Shown one piece after another: positions 42,851 through 50,589 of a DNA stretch of 64,000 bases (position 1 is the stretch's first letter; each line of letters begins with the position of its first letter). The stretch spans positions 1 to 64,000 of the forward strand of contig NZ_JACRTE010000006.1 of the NCBI RefSeq assembly GCF_014385105.1, written 5' to 3'. The notes beneath the pieces were generated by a model. It did not search any database. It saw only the letters and a program-made list of their open reading frames with translations, and was not told where the DNA came from. The position numbers and the translations under genes are program-made. Source of the DNA: Qingrenia yutianensis (lineage in GTDB: Bacteria > Bacillota > Clostridia > UMGS1810).

Positions 42851-43828
42851 TTAATTTTGAAACAAAATCTGCTCTCCCGTTTTCATAGGATAATGTAAAA
42901 GCGCGTCGGAATTAAGGTTTTCCCTGTTTATATCCACCGCGGTGATTTGGCGGTTATCATACGTCGTGTAATAATAAATCACCTTATCGGCATTATAACA
43001 CACCGTATAGACAGTTATTTCATACTCGCCGTTTTTCAGCTCACAACATCCGCGGGGCTGGGCAACTGAATCCATAATATGAAAAACCTGGCTGACGCAC
43101 GAATTTTCGTCAGGTTCGCAAACGGAATTTTCCTTGACAAACGTTGCTCTTACAAACCTCGACTGTGAAGATAAATCACCCGGAAGTCCGAGTGCGCCAA
43201 GTCCCCGGCTGTATTCAGAAAACGGCAAAGCACTTGAAAACGTTGGAATTTCAGGGGTTTTTGCCGAAAGATTTCGGTAATTGTTAAGGTTGAACATCTG
43301 CATATCAAAAGGCGGATTGTTGGTCAAAACGCCTGCCGGATTATCATAAATTTTAATTCCGTCTTTCACGCTTTCAAGCGTTATACTGCCTGTTTTGTCC
43401 GATATAATCCAGTGAAGTTCGGCAACAGGAAATTTGTCACTGAACGGAGTGTTTGTGATATTTATTTTTTCAAGCAGTTTACGCGCCTCGCAAAGATTTT
43501 GACATTTGCACAAAATCCAAGGTATAAGTTCAAATTGCGCAACATTGTCCATACCGTTGATTTTCTCTCTGTAATGCGCGTTGCCGACAAAATTAAGCCC
43601 TGCGGCCGCAAGACCTTTTTCGTTTACCGCGTCGTAATAAAGCGGATAACCGTCCGCTATGTGCGCAGTCCCGATAATGGCATAATGATTGGAAATATCC
43701 CCCGTTTCTCTAAACCGAAACGGATAATTCCGCGGTGTTACTGCAATCTCCTCGCCGTATGAAAATTCATAGTCGAGTGTCCGCCCAAAATAAAAATCAT
43801 CTTTTTTGTATGTCACCGCCGTGCACAT
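42851..43828 (-). CDS. bsh: choloylglycine hydrolase family protein, probable bile salt hydrolase
   Basis: An N-terminal nucleophile amidohydrolase of 325 residues, likely to cleave the glycine or taurine amide of conjugated bile salts. The start MCTAVTYKKDDFYFGRTLDY places the catalytic Cys at position 2, with Arg and Asp at the usual places in FGRTLDYE. GVLTNNPPFDMQ holds the conserved asparagine. GLPGDLSSQSRFVRATF carries the conserved arginine. These fit bile salt hydrolases better than penicillin V acylase, though activity cannot be proven from sequence. The ATG at 43828 follows AAGGGTGAT; the longer start would bury the nucleophile. The gene stands alone next to the mobile element. Confidence 0.88.
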   Translation of the reverse strand: MCTAVTYKKDDFYFGRTLDYEFSYGEEIAVTPRNYPFRFRETGDISNHYAIIGTAHIADGYPLYYDAVNEKGLAAAGLNFVGNAHYREKINGMDNVAQFELIPWILCKCQNLCEARKLLEKINITNTPFSDKFPVAELHWIISDKTGSITLESVKDGIKIYDNPAGVLTNNPPFDMQMFNLNNYRNLSAKTPEIPTFSSALPFSEYSRGLGALGLPGDLSSQSRFVRATFVKENSVCEPDENSCVSQVFHIMDSVAQPRGCCELKNGEYEITVYTVCYNADKVIYYYTTYDNRQITAVDINRENLNSDALLHYPMKTGEQILFQN

Positions 43829-43894
43829 ATCATCACCCTTTTTCATTTTTATAATATTTTTCGCAGGTCGGTGAAAATAAATTCAATTTGTACA

Positions 43895-43960
43895 AAAAAT
43901 GTCCGCAAAGGTTGATTTTTTGAAATATACCAAAATAATTTAACCTTTGCAGACATTTTT
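43895..43960 (-). terminator. large inverted repeat, probable terminator at the left end of the mobile element
   Basis: Arms of 19 bases with one mismatch (AAAAATGTCCGCAAAGGTT and its near complement) surround a 28-base loop. On the minus strand it follows the stop of the 244-residue gene and ends in a T-run. The loop is long for a terminator, so it could also mark an element end. Confidence 0.55.
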
Positions 43961-44693
43961 AGTTTAACCAATCCCACAAACTCTTTTTACCGCGACTCCT
44001 GCATAATTCTCTCAAATCATCGTCAAAAAATCCAAGTTCGGGAAAATCGTAACCGCTCTTTCGGCAATCGTTCACAAAAACAACAAAATCAGGCATCTCG
44101 CCGTTTTTAAGGTTTTCTTCAAGCGGCAGTTCAAGCATTTCTTTTAAATCAGTAAAAATTTGCACAAACGAAAATTTACCGCCAACAAGAAAGTACGTAT
44201 CAAATCTGATGCAGTCTAAAAAAACGTCTTTTCTTTTATAATATTTTTCCGTTTTTTTGTACCGTGCAAAGCTCTCCGTACAAGCTATATATTCAGATTT
44301 AACATCTGCGTTAAAATGGCATTTTGAGACTTTTACATAATTTAACGTATGCCTGATTTCTTTCCACTCACCAATCGGCATTTGCATAGTGTGATTGACA
44401 AAAACAACATCATACATTGCCTTGTCACACTCAAACCGTTTAAGTTTCTCCGCGCCGCCGAAATAACCTTTCGGAATGACATTTTTCTGCAAAGGAAAAT
44501 ATACTATTATATTTTGCCGTTTTATCATCATCAGTGCCGAGAGCATAATCGCTTCAAGTCCCTTACGGTCTGCGTCAAACATATAGTGATTGTTTACAAA
44601 TTTATCAATGTTATCCGGAATAACGATTGTGTAATTCTTGTTTTTCCTATTTACAATTCTTTCGGTATATGTTAGTTTCATCATCATTTTCAT
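43959..44693 (-). CDS. hypothetical protein, cargo of the mobile element
   Basis: A 244-residue soluble protein with mixed alpha/beta composition and no signal peptide or membrane segment. I recognise no family. It is rich in Lys, Tyr and Phe. Visible stretches include YTIVIPDNIDKFVNNHYMF near the N-terminus and the acidic C-terminus FPELGFFDDDLRELC. Its start overlaps the stop of the ankyrin-repeat protein gene as ATGA, so the two are translationally coupled and likely act together. Confidence 0.7.
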   Translation of the reverse strand: MKMMMKLTYTERIVNRKNKNYTIVIPDNIDKFVNNHYMFDADRKGLEAIMLSALMMIKRQNIIVYFPLQKNVIPKGYFGGAEKLKRFECDKAMYDVVFVNHTMQMPIGEWKEIRHTLNYVKVSKCHFNADVKSEYIACTESFARYKKTEKYYKRKDVFLDCIRFDTYFLVGGKFSFVQIFTDLKEMLELPLEENLKNGEMPDFVVFVNDCRKSGYDFPELGFFDDDLRELCRSRGKKSLWDWLN

Positions 44694-46432
44694 TCAAAGT
44701 TTTTATCGTCCTCAAGTATCACCTTTCTATACGGTAATTCTAATTCAATAGAATCAGGAAGCATAAAGAAAAAACCGTTATACTTATACATTCTGTACTT
44801 TCTTGTATCGTTGAAATCATGTAAAAAATTTAAGAAATCACTTTCACTGCTTTCGTATAATTTTAATAAAAATTTTGCAAAAGGATTTTTACTGCTTTTT
44901 AATTTTTTTACATTATCAACTGCATCTTTTATAGCCTGTTTCAGCCTTTCATCGCGCTCATTTTCCGTATTGCGCAGTTCACTTATAATTTCCTCCACAT
45001 TACATGACAATTCCTCATACATTGAATCTGAATTTTCTACCATCTCCCTGTACTCTTTTTTCTCACCGCAAACAGCATGCGTAAACCCATTACACACCTT
45101 CCCGAACTTTAACTTTCCGCTCTCCCATTTAAGATTTTTTTCTAACTGGGCGCACTTACTTGTAAGACGTATCACTTCACTTTCAGTATACATTATTAAC
45201 GTTGATTTTGATTCAATGTTCTTTATAGTTGCCGGTATCGCATAGTCAAGCAAGCTTGTCAATAAACCGTCATCAATATATGCTTCCATATTGCTATTTA
45301 TATAAGTATGTGTTTCTGCAAGTCTCTCGATCATGCCATCCTTACCAAGCATTATTGCATAATGAAGCGGAGTAAATCCCATTGCGTCTATACAACTGCG
45401 CAATTGCCATGGTATTTCTTCGTCATTTATCATTAGTTTAACGACACTTTTCATCTGTTTATTTCCGTAAACACAGATAAAATTTTCCATATTGTAAACT
45501 GAATTTTCATCATATATACATCCCAGTGAATTAACTTTTTGACGCGCATCCGCAAACCTGTTTGCCCTTGCATAGGCAAATATCAAAAGCTCATCTTTTT
45601 CGCCGTCATTGAAATCATCTGTTTTTTCCAAATTACCAATAAGCAAATTTGTATATTTCGGTTCAAACGCAAGATTTACATCAGACAAGTCTGCACGAAG
45701 ATTATCAATAAAAGAGCTCGGTATATTTAATAAATCTTCTGCTTCGCCGTCTTTAAAGTTTTCTTTATTACTTTCAACAAACGAATTATAATCTTCCATA
45801 TTGAATTGACGGAATATTCCTTCTGCAAGCAAATAAAGTGCATGCTTTCGAAAACGTTTAGCAGATACCAGACCCTGCAGAAGTTCGCGGTTTATATCTG
45901 AAATCACATCACATCGCATTTGATTTCTTACATCCAGAAAAAACTTTTCTGCCATATCGCCGAATTGTTCATTTAAATCTGGATATTCAGTTAAAATTTC
46001 TTCTTGAATCGCTCTCAGCAAGGTTGTTATCTCATATCCGGCAACGCTTTTCAAGATTAACGAACCATAGCCGATTTGATATAAATTTTTATTATTGAAT
46101 ATATAGACATCAGACCTTCCGTTTTCCTGAACTATCAGATATTTGCATAAACTTGTATATTCCACCCTCTGCGGCGGCACATCGCCTATTACCGGCTTAT
46201 AACTAGCAGAGCGGGGCATACTGTAAAACGCCTTATCAGTAAAAATTACACACTCTGTTGTAATCCCCAGTATGCGCTTTTTACAATACGCAATAATCGT
46301 TTCATCTACAGGAATATGATAAGTGTTACAACATTCCCCCAAATTGCATATATCATATTTTACTTTTTTGAAATCGCTTGAATATCTTTTTATTATTTCT
46401 GAAAAATTTATTTCTGCGCACATTCCAATCAC
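44690..46432 (-). CDS. ankyrin-repeat-containing hypothetical protein, cargo of the mobile element
   Basis: A 580-residue soluble protein. The N-terminal third (about 20-150) is beta-rich with ITTECVIFTDKAFYSMP, which resembles a PH-like domain. A helical middle follows. GFTPLHYAIMLGKDGMIERL at about 345-365 is one clear ankyrin repeat. A long helical, charged C-terminal part (about 440-540) may form a coiled coil. The start is GTG at 46432 or ATG at 46423; neither has a strong ribosome binding site. The pair with the overlapping 244-residue gene is of unknown function; a defence or host-interaction role is possible but unproven. Confidence 0.72.
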   Translation of the reverse strand: MIGMCAEINFSEIIKRYSSDFKKVKYDICNLGECCNTYHIPVDETIIAYCKKRILGITTECVIFTDKAFYSMPRSASYKPVIGDVPPQRVEYTSLCKYLIVQENGRSDVYIFNNKNLYQIGYGSLILKSVAGYEITTLLRAIQEEILTEYPDLNEQFGDMAEKFFLDVRNQMRCDVISDINRELLQGLVSAKRFRKHALYLLAEGIFRQFNMEDYNSFVESNKENFKDGEAEDLLNIPSSFIDNLRADLSDVNLAFEPKYTNLLIGNLEKTDDFNDGEKDELLIFAYARANRFADARQKVNSLGCIYDENSVYNMENFICVYGNKQMKSVVKLMINDEEIPWQLRSCIDAMGFTPLHYAIMLGKDGMIERLAETHTYINSNMEAYIDDGLLTSLLDYAIPATIKNIESKSTLIMYTESEVIRLTSKCAQLEKNLKWESGKLKFGKVCNGFTHAVCGEKKEYREMVENSDSMYEELSCNVEEIISELRNTENERDERLKQAIKDAVDNVKKLKSSKNPFAKFLLKLYESSESDFLNFLHDFNDTRKYRMYKYNGFFFMLPDSIELELPYRKVILEDDKNFE

Positions 46433-46468
46433 CGTTTCGTTAAATTTTATAAGGTTCCTAAATAAACT

Positions 46469-46500
46469 ATAGGGACAATTATCATAAAAATTGTCCCTAT
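46469..46500 (-). terminator. hairpin between the zinc-ribbon gene and the ankyrin gene
   Basis: A perfect 12-base stem starting ATAGGGACAATT with an 8-base loop, between the 47-residue gene and the ankyrin gene. On the minus strand the tail is only moderately T-rich, so it may be a partial terminator or attenuator. Confidence 0.6.
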
Positions 46501-46553
46501 AAGCCTTACAGGGATTTTAATTCTTAGCAGTCCCTCTCTGTCGAAATTGCAAA

Positions 46554-46697
46554 TTAACCAATTGTTCGATTTTGAGTCCAAACGTGTCTTCCGCTCTTGT
46601 TTTTAGGACAACTGCCCGGAAGAGGTCTTCCTCCGTTGACTGGTTTTACCACCTTTTTACCACACCATGTGCACATATACTCAACCTGTTTTGACAT
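46554..46697 (-). CDS. 47-residue zinc-ribbon-like protein
   Basis: A short gene with a near-perfect ribosome binding site (GAGAGGAGGTGA) seven bases before ATG at 46697. The peptide has CTWCGKKVVKPV near the start and GSCPKNKSGRHVW in the middle, giving CxxC and a third cysteine plus a histidine that could bind zinc. It lies 16 bases after the 88-residue membrane protein gene and is thus in the operon controlled by the XRE switch. Function unknown. Confidence 0.75.
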   Translation of the reverse strand: MSKQVEYMCTWCGKKVVKPVNGGRPLPGSCPKNKSGRHVWTQNRTIG

Positions 46698-46713
46698 ACT
46701 ATTCACCTCCTCT

Positions 46714-46980
46714 CTAGCCGTGATTTGAATTGCAAAAGCAAAGAATCACCGCAATTATAATTAAAAGAATTGCTAAAAAGGCTTTTTTATGTCTGCCTAT
46801 AAATTCAAACATCATCTGCAATCTTGCAAGGTGCATCATTAACCCGATCCACATAATTATCTCATCTACAAAAGGAATTGGGTCGGGCAAAAACGTGTTT
46901 GCAATTAACAAGATGACTTTTCCTATTAAAGGACAAACCATATATACACAAACAATAACAACTGCAAAAATAATTCCCAT
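46714..46980 (-). CDS. 88-residue membrane protein under XRE control
   Basis: Two or three hydrophobic segments: IIFAVVIVCVYMVCPLIGKV at the start, a middle one, and FLAILLIIIAVILCFC near the end, with a basic loop (FIGRHKKA) before the last. GGGGGA lies four to five bases before the ATG. It is transcribed from a consensus promoter that contains the XRE operator, divergently from the regulator at 47070. It could be a small effector or toxin-like membrane protein; no family was recognised. Confidence 0.75.
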   Translation of the reverse strand: MGIIFAVVIVCVYMVCPLIGKVILLIANTFLPDPIPFVDEIIMWIGLMMHLARLQMMFEFIGRHKKAFLAILLIIIAVILCFCNSNHG

Positions 46981-46996
46981 TATTATCCCCCATTAT

Positions 46997-47035
46997 GTAA
47001 CAAATTGTTACATAATTCATTATAACAATTTGTTA
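46997..47035. promoter_or_regulatory. tandem palindromic operators of the mobile-element switch
   Basis: GTAACAAATTGTTAC (46997-47011) and TAACAATTTGTTA (47023-47035), centres 25 bases apart, identical in sequence and spacing to the pair at 40279-40317. Confidence 0.85.
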
Positions 47036-47047
47036 CAATATTGTCAA
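47019..47047 (-). promoter_or_regulatory. consensus sigma-A promoter driving the 88-residue membrane protein operon
   Basis: On the minus strand TTGACA (47042-47047), a 17-base spacer and TATAAT (47019-47024). The operator lies in the spacer, and the rightward extended -10 TGTTACAAT overlaps it. Confidence 0.85.
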
Positions 47048-47069
47048 GAGGTTTTTGGAGGTGAACGGT

Positions 47070-47279
47070 TTGAAAATGGTCGGTTTGCGCGAAATACGCA
47101 TAAAAAAAGGATATACGCAAATGAAAGTTGCTATGGACTTGCACATTACACGAGAGGCTCTTTCCTACTACGAAAACGGCAAACGCAACCCTGACATAAG
47201 TCTTTTGGTTACATTTTCAAACTATTACGGAAAATCTATTGACTATTTAATCACCGGAAAAGAATTTGGAGAAAAATAG
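47070..47279 (+). CDS. XRE-family repressor, mobile-element copy of a duplicated switch
   Basis: A 69-residue HTH protein (LREIRIKKGYTQMKVAMDLH, ITREALSYYENGKRNPDISL) nearly identical to the one at 40359-40568. The start is TTG at 47070, set by GGAGGTG six bases upstream; a TTG at 47055 lies on that site. It is expected to bind the two palindromes before it and repress the divergent membrane protein operon and its own gene. It is one of only a few plus-strand genes in the window. Confidence 0.87.
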   Translation: MKMVGLREIRIKKGYTQMKVAMDLHITREALSYYENGKRNPDISLLVTFSNYYGKSIDYLITGKEFGEK

Positions 47280-47298
47280 CATACACCACTTTTCCCTT

Positions 47299-48195
47299 TT
47301 ACTCCACACAATAGATGTAGTCCTCAATCTCTTCGGGCGAGAATCCGTTGCTCATAAGGTCATCGACCATATCGGGCGGGTAACCCTGATACGCGGCCGC
47401 GGTTTTTAAATTTTCCACATAATCATTATCGCTTATTTCGTAATCCCACCACTGATAACAACTGTAATCACTGTACTTAAACTTGTCTTTAAAAATTTTT
47501 CCGTTCGGTTTAATACGTACAATATCGCCCGATTCGATCATAATTTCTTCAAATCTTCCCTTCTTTATCTCATCAAACAGTTTTGTATCAACCAGCGATT
47601 TATACAAAATTTCATCTGTCGATGCATAGACGTACAGTTTATATTCCGGCAGATGAACAACAGAAAGCGGACTGTCGCCGCGCACCAGCCAAAGTGTATT
47701 TGAGCTGTCAAGAATCGAAAACGCAAAACTCCCTTTTAAACTCTCCGACATAAATTTTACACTGTCAATATTAAGATTCCTTTTCTTCTCCAATAACTGA
47801 ACCGCAATATAACTGTCGGTTTCAATCCTTGTTTTCGGTAAATTGTACTGTGATTTAAGCTCGTCATCATTTACAATCACACCATTGTGTGAAAGTGCAA
47901 ATTTAATATTTCGGCACGAACCCGAAAACGGATGATTGTTATAGTTTTTCTTTTTATCGCCTTGTGTTGCATGACGCGTATGTCCTGTTACGCACACTGC
48001 ATTGTCAGGATGTTTGAAGTCGATATAACTTGCAGATTTTGCCTCTTTATGTATGACAAGTTTTCCGTTGTCGTTATATGCTATCCCGGCAGCGTCCGTA
48101 CCTCTCACCGCTGCGTTTTCCGCAAGCAAATTTGTAAGCACCGAAATTTTCTCAATTTTCGAACCGTATCTGTAATAGCCGAATAAACAGCACAT
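47299..48195 (-). CDS. class II glutamine amidotransferase
   Basis: A 298-residue Ntn-type amidotransferase that would release ammonia from glutamine. The start MCCLFGYYRYGSKIEK places the nucleophile Cys at position 2. RGTDAAGIAYN, TGHTRHATQGD and FALSHNGVIVND are the conserved glutaminase motifs. No synthase domain is fused, so ammonia or the glutamine amide is passed to a partner. The partner is most likely the amidoligase encoded just upstream: its stop lies one base before this ATG, and GAGGAG overlaps its end. This pairing of amidoligase and stand-alone GATase is known from mobile elements, where the target is undetermined. Confidence 0.87.
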   Translation of the reverse strand: MCCLFGYYRYGSKIEKISVLTNLLAENAAVRGTDAAGIAYNDNGKLVIHKEAKSASYIDFKHPDNAVCVTGHTRHATQGDKKKNYNNHPFSGSCRNIKFALSHNGVIVNDDELKSQYNLPKTRIETDSYIAVQLLEKKRNLNIDSVKFMSESLKGSFAFSILDSSNTLWLVRGDSPLSVVHLPEYKLYVYASTDEILYKSLVDTKLFDEIKKGRFEEIMIESGDIVRIKPNGKIFKDKFKYSDYSCYQWWDYEISDNDYVENLKTAAAYQGYPPDMVDDLMSNGFSPEEIEDYIYCVE

Positions 48196-48196
48196 A

Positions 48197-49300
48197 TTAT
48201 ATCTCCTCGCTTTCACTCGATATTTCGTTGATGTAAAGCCGTTTTGACTTTAAATATTCGATAAGTTCGGGCTTATCAGCGGGTATCAGCGAAACAAATT
48301 CCGACCACGACAGTCCTTCCATTCCCTTATCATCAAGCTGAATTGCAAAACGGCAGATTTCATACACAAGCTGGAGCACAGCAATAAATGTTTTATATCG
48401 CAAAGTGCCTCTGAAAATACGAAATTCAATCGTATCGTAATTTTCAAGATTGACTGCGACGTACCTTCCCATATGCTTGTTTTTTGCATTTTTGTACGTA
48501 TCTTTCGCAGTGGCGGAAATTCCGTACCGATTCGCCCAGCGGTTGATGTTTTCCTCAGTGCGGCGGGAAAATTTCAAAAGTTCGTTCCAGTGATTTTCAA
48601 CAAAATACACAATCCGTGATATGACATCCTCCTGCGTATCAAGGGTTCTTCCAAGCGCGGTGCGGTTGATGTGAACGTGCAGTCCGCAAGTGCTTGTCTG
48701 ATGCGAACGATAGTTCATTGAAACGGCATTTTCAAACACTTCCTGCCAATTCATATTACTTTTGTGATATTCGAGCGTCATCGGGTGACTTACAATTTCA
48801 AATCCGTTTGAAATACTCCCGTCGTGTTTACAATAGATGTGTTCACCGCCGCGGTTTGCAACAGCCAGTAAATCGTCCGCATTACCGATATCCTCACCGC
48901 CCTTGTCAATCTCAAGTTCTGCCCCCATAAACAAAGGTCCCGTACCGTAAAATATCGGTTCGGGCTTATAGTTATATGATTTTATAGACGCTTGCTGAAG
49001 TTTTTCGTAACAGCTGTGACAATACGGATAATCATTGTCGTCATCAAAATATGCGTCGTCGTTGTGAAGCAAAACTCCGCAGTCTTCACAAGTTGTGTAA
49101 TAACTGTCGTAGCAGCTGCTGCATAGTTCCGTTTCACCGTCACCGTGTACGTCGCCGCGCCGTATCCGCGTATTGCAGCAGTCACAGAGTGTCGTCAATT
49201 CGTCTATGCAGCCGGCACAGTATACCGCACCGCCAAATTCAAACATTTCATCTCTGTCAGTCTCCGCACCGCAGTGCGAACAAAAAAGTTTTTCGCTCAT
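48197..49300 (-). CDS. amidoligase family protein with N-terminal zinc-ribbon cluster
   Basis: A 367-residue protein. The first 105 residues hold four pairs of CxxC motifs (CSHCGAE, CAGC, CDCCNTR, CSSC, CEDC, CHSC), a treble-clef or LIM-like zinc array that could bind a protein or nucleic acid. The Amidoligase_2 (COOH-NH2 ligase) domain covers about 120-360: FMGAELEIDKGG, KHDGSISNGFEIVSHPMT, STCGLHVHINR and TIEFRIFRGTLRY. Such ligases join a carboxylate to an amine using ATP. GGAGG lies six bases before the ATG. A hairpin directly upstream could attenuate it. It is the centre of a cassette with the GATase and a 34-residue peptide. Confidence 0.88.
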   Translation of the reverse strand: MSEKLFCSHCGAETDRDEMFEFGGAVYCAGCIDELTTLCDCCNTRIRRGDVHGDGETELCSSCYDSYYTTCEDCGVLLHNDDAYFDDDNDYPYCHSCYEKLQQASIKSYNYKPEPIFYGTGPLFMGAELEIDKGGEDIGNADDLLAVANRGGEHIYCKHDGSISNGFEIVSHPMTLEYHKSNMNWQEVFENAVSMNYRSHQTSTCGLHVHINRTALGRTLDTQEDVISRIVYFVENHWNELLKFSRRTEENINRWANRYGISATAKDTYKNAKNKHMGRYVAVNLENYDTIEFRIFRGTLRYKTFIAVLQLVYEICRFAIQLDDKGMEGLSWSEFVSLIPADKPELIEYLKSKRLYINEISSESEEI

Positions 49301-49323
49301 TTTAATCCTCCGAATATATAAAA

Positions 49324-49351
49324 GGGAGTATCCGAAAAATCAGATACTCCC
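49324..49351 (-). terminator. hairpin between the 34-residue peptide gene and the amidoligase
   Basis: A perfect 9-base stem GGGAGTATC/GATACTCCC with a 10-base loop; on the minus strand TTTTATAT follows. It ends the small peptide transcript or attenuates the amidoligase operon. Confidence 0.78.
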
Positions 49352-49375
49352 AAATTTTGAGATGCGGTTTTGTTT

Positions 49376-49480
49376 TTATGTAAATGATATGCTTGCAACA
49401 AACGTTATGACTGCAAGAGTTAAAAATTCGCCAATCGCAGGTATTACTTTCTTAAAAAAGTTTCTCCACATTATCCGCAT
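49376..49480 (-). CDS. 34-residue membrane peptide
   Basis: ATG at 49480 follows an AAGGAGGG site. The peptide starts with the basic MRIMWRNFFKKVIPAIG and continues with a hydrophobic stretch (EFLTLAVITFVASISFT), so one membrane helix with a positive amphipathic N-terminus. It has its own hairpin terminator and lies just before the amidoligase gene. It may be a small membrane effector, a type I toxin-like peptide, or the substrate of the amidoligase; none is proven. Confidence 0.7.
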   Translation of the reverse strand: MRIMWRNFFKKVIPAIGEFLTLAVITFVASISFT

Positions 49481-49583
49481 TGTTATCCCTCCTTTTTGGT
49501 GTTATTTTGATAAATATACCCATACGCATCTCATTGTTATGATATATAAGCGAAAGTTTTTAATTTGACAAATTTTTAATTCT

Positions 49584-50240
49584 TTATCTGTAAAAAATAA
49601 TCGGCTCTGTCAATTCTTTGCCGCTGCCGTCAAAAAACTCTATCGGCGAAACAAGTTCTGTCAATTCATCAAAGTTGGGAATTTTCGAAATATATTCCTC
49701 AAAGGGTGCGCGTTCAAAATGTTCATCTTCGCCGTTATCATCATAATAATCCTCAATGGTATCATTGATGTAAAAATCAACAAAACCGTTGCCGAGTCCA
49801 TGATCCTGTTCCAAATACGCAATAAATTTTTTGAATTTATTCATATCATCTCTGCTTTGAGAAAACTTATGACCGTCATTTATACTGACACTGTTAATCA
49901 CAAAATGAATATGGTGATTTGCGGTATTATTGTGTATTGCGAACAACACCTGAAAATCACTGAATTGCTCCGAAACTTCCTCTGCAAATTCATAGAGGTT
50001 TTGCACATCACGCTTTCCTTTAAATGAAATGGTAAAATGGATATAAATCCTCCCATCCTCCTTGCCATAATACTGTTTAACGGCTCTCATCCGTTCAAGC
50101 GCATTTTTCTCATTTACATAGAGTCCGCCTGTCTGCCCTGCCGTCTTTTCAGGATTTGAAATATAATTTAAAACCCTTTTTAATGTGTATTTTCCTTTGC
50201 TTATACTGTTTTTTGAGTTAAAGTATCTAATGATAGCCAT
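49584..50240 (-). CDS. relaxase/mobilization nuclease
   Basis: A 218-residue MobA/VirD2-type relaxase that nicks the origin of transfer and pilots the strand. The catalytic tyrosine is probably in VLNYISNPEKTAG, a family signature. The metal-binding histidines are in HNNTANHHIHFVINSV. The protein lacks the long C-terminal region many relaxases have. The ATG at 50240 is preceded by a distant GAGG; the gene overlaps the RHH gene by about 40 bases. Together they define a mobilizable rather than self-conjugative element, since no type IV secretion genes are present. Confidence 0.9.
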   Translation of the reverse strand: MAIIRYFNSKNSISKGKYTLKRVLNYISNPEKTAGQTGGLYVNEKNALERMRAVKQYYGKEDGRIYIHFTISFKGKRDVQNLYEFAEEVSEQFSDFQVLFAIHNNTANHHIHFVINSVSINDGHKFSQSRDDMNKFKKFIAYLEQDHGLGNGFVDFYINDTIEDYYDDNGEDEHFERAPFEEYISKIPNFDELTELVSPIEFFDGSGKELTEPIIFYR

Positions 50241-50482
50241 ATAGCGTTGCAAACCTCCTCAATCCGCATTTTTTCTTCGTACGTAATTTCACTGCACTTT
50301 AGCTTTCTGTCGATATCCTTTAAACAGTTTAAAATTTCTATTCCTTCTTTCAAAACAATAATTTTGCCGTCCTCAATCATGTTCTTTAAAGCTTGAGAAA
50401 AGTTCATATTTCTCGAATCGGCATATTCTGATACTTTTTCGTATAATTCATCTTCCAGACGAATTGAAACCGACTTTGACAT
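50201..50482 (-). CDS. ribbon-helix-helix mobilization accessory protein (MobC-like)
   Basis: A 93-residue protein. The N-terminal part SVSIRLEDELYEKVSEYADS is a typical ribbon-helix-helix start, followed by MNFSQALKNMIEDG. A helical C-terminal half may dimerise or contact the relaxase. AAAGGAA precedes the ATG. Placed directly before the relaxase and overlapping it, it probably binds the origin of transfer. That origin should lie in or near the 107-base gap upstream (50483-50589), but I saw no clear nick-site repeat there. Confidence 0.82.
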   Translation of the reverse strand: MSKSVSIRLEDELYEKVSEYADSRNMNFSQALKNMIEDGKIIVLKEGIEILNCLKDIDRKLKCSEITYEEKMRIEEVCNAIWLSLDTLTQKTV

Positions 50483-50589
50483 AATTTTTATTTCCTTTCC
50501 GGTGAAAATATTCTTTTATTTTCCTTGGATATTAACAGCTGATTTGTTCCGCTGTTCCAAAGATTTTTTTGTTTTATATAAATTTTGTA

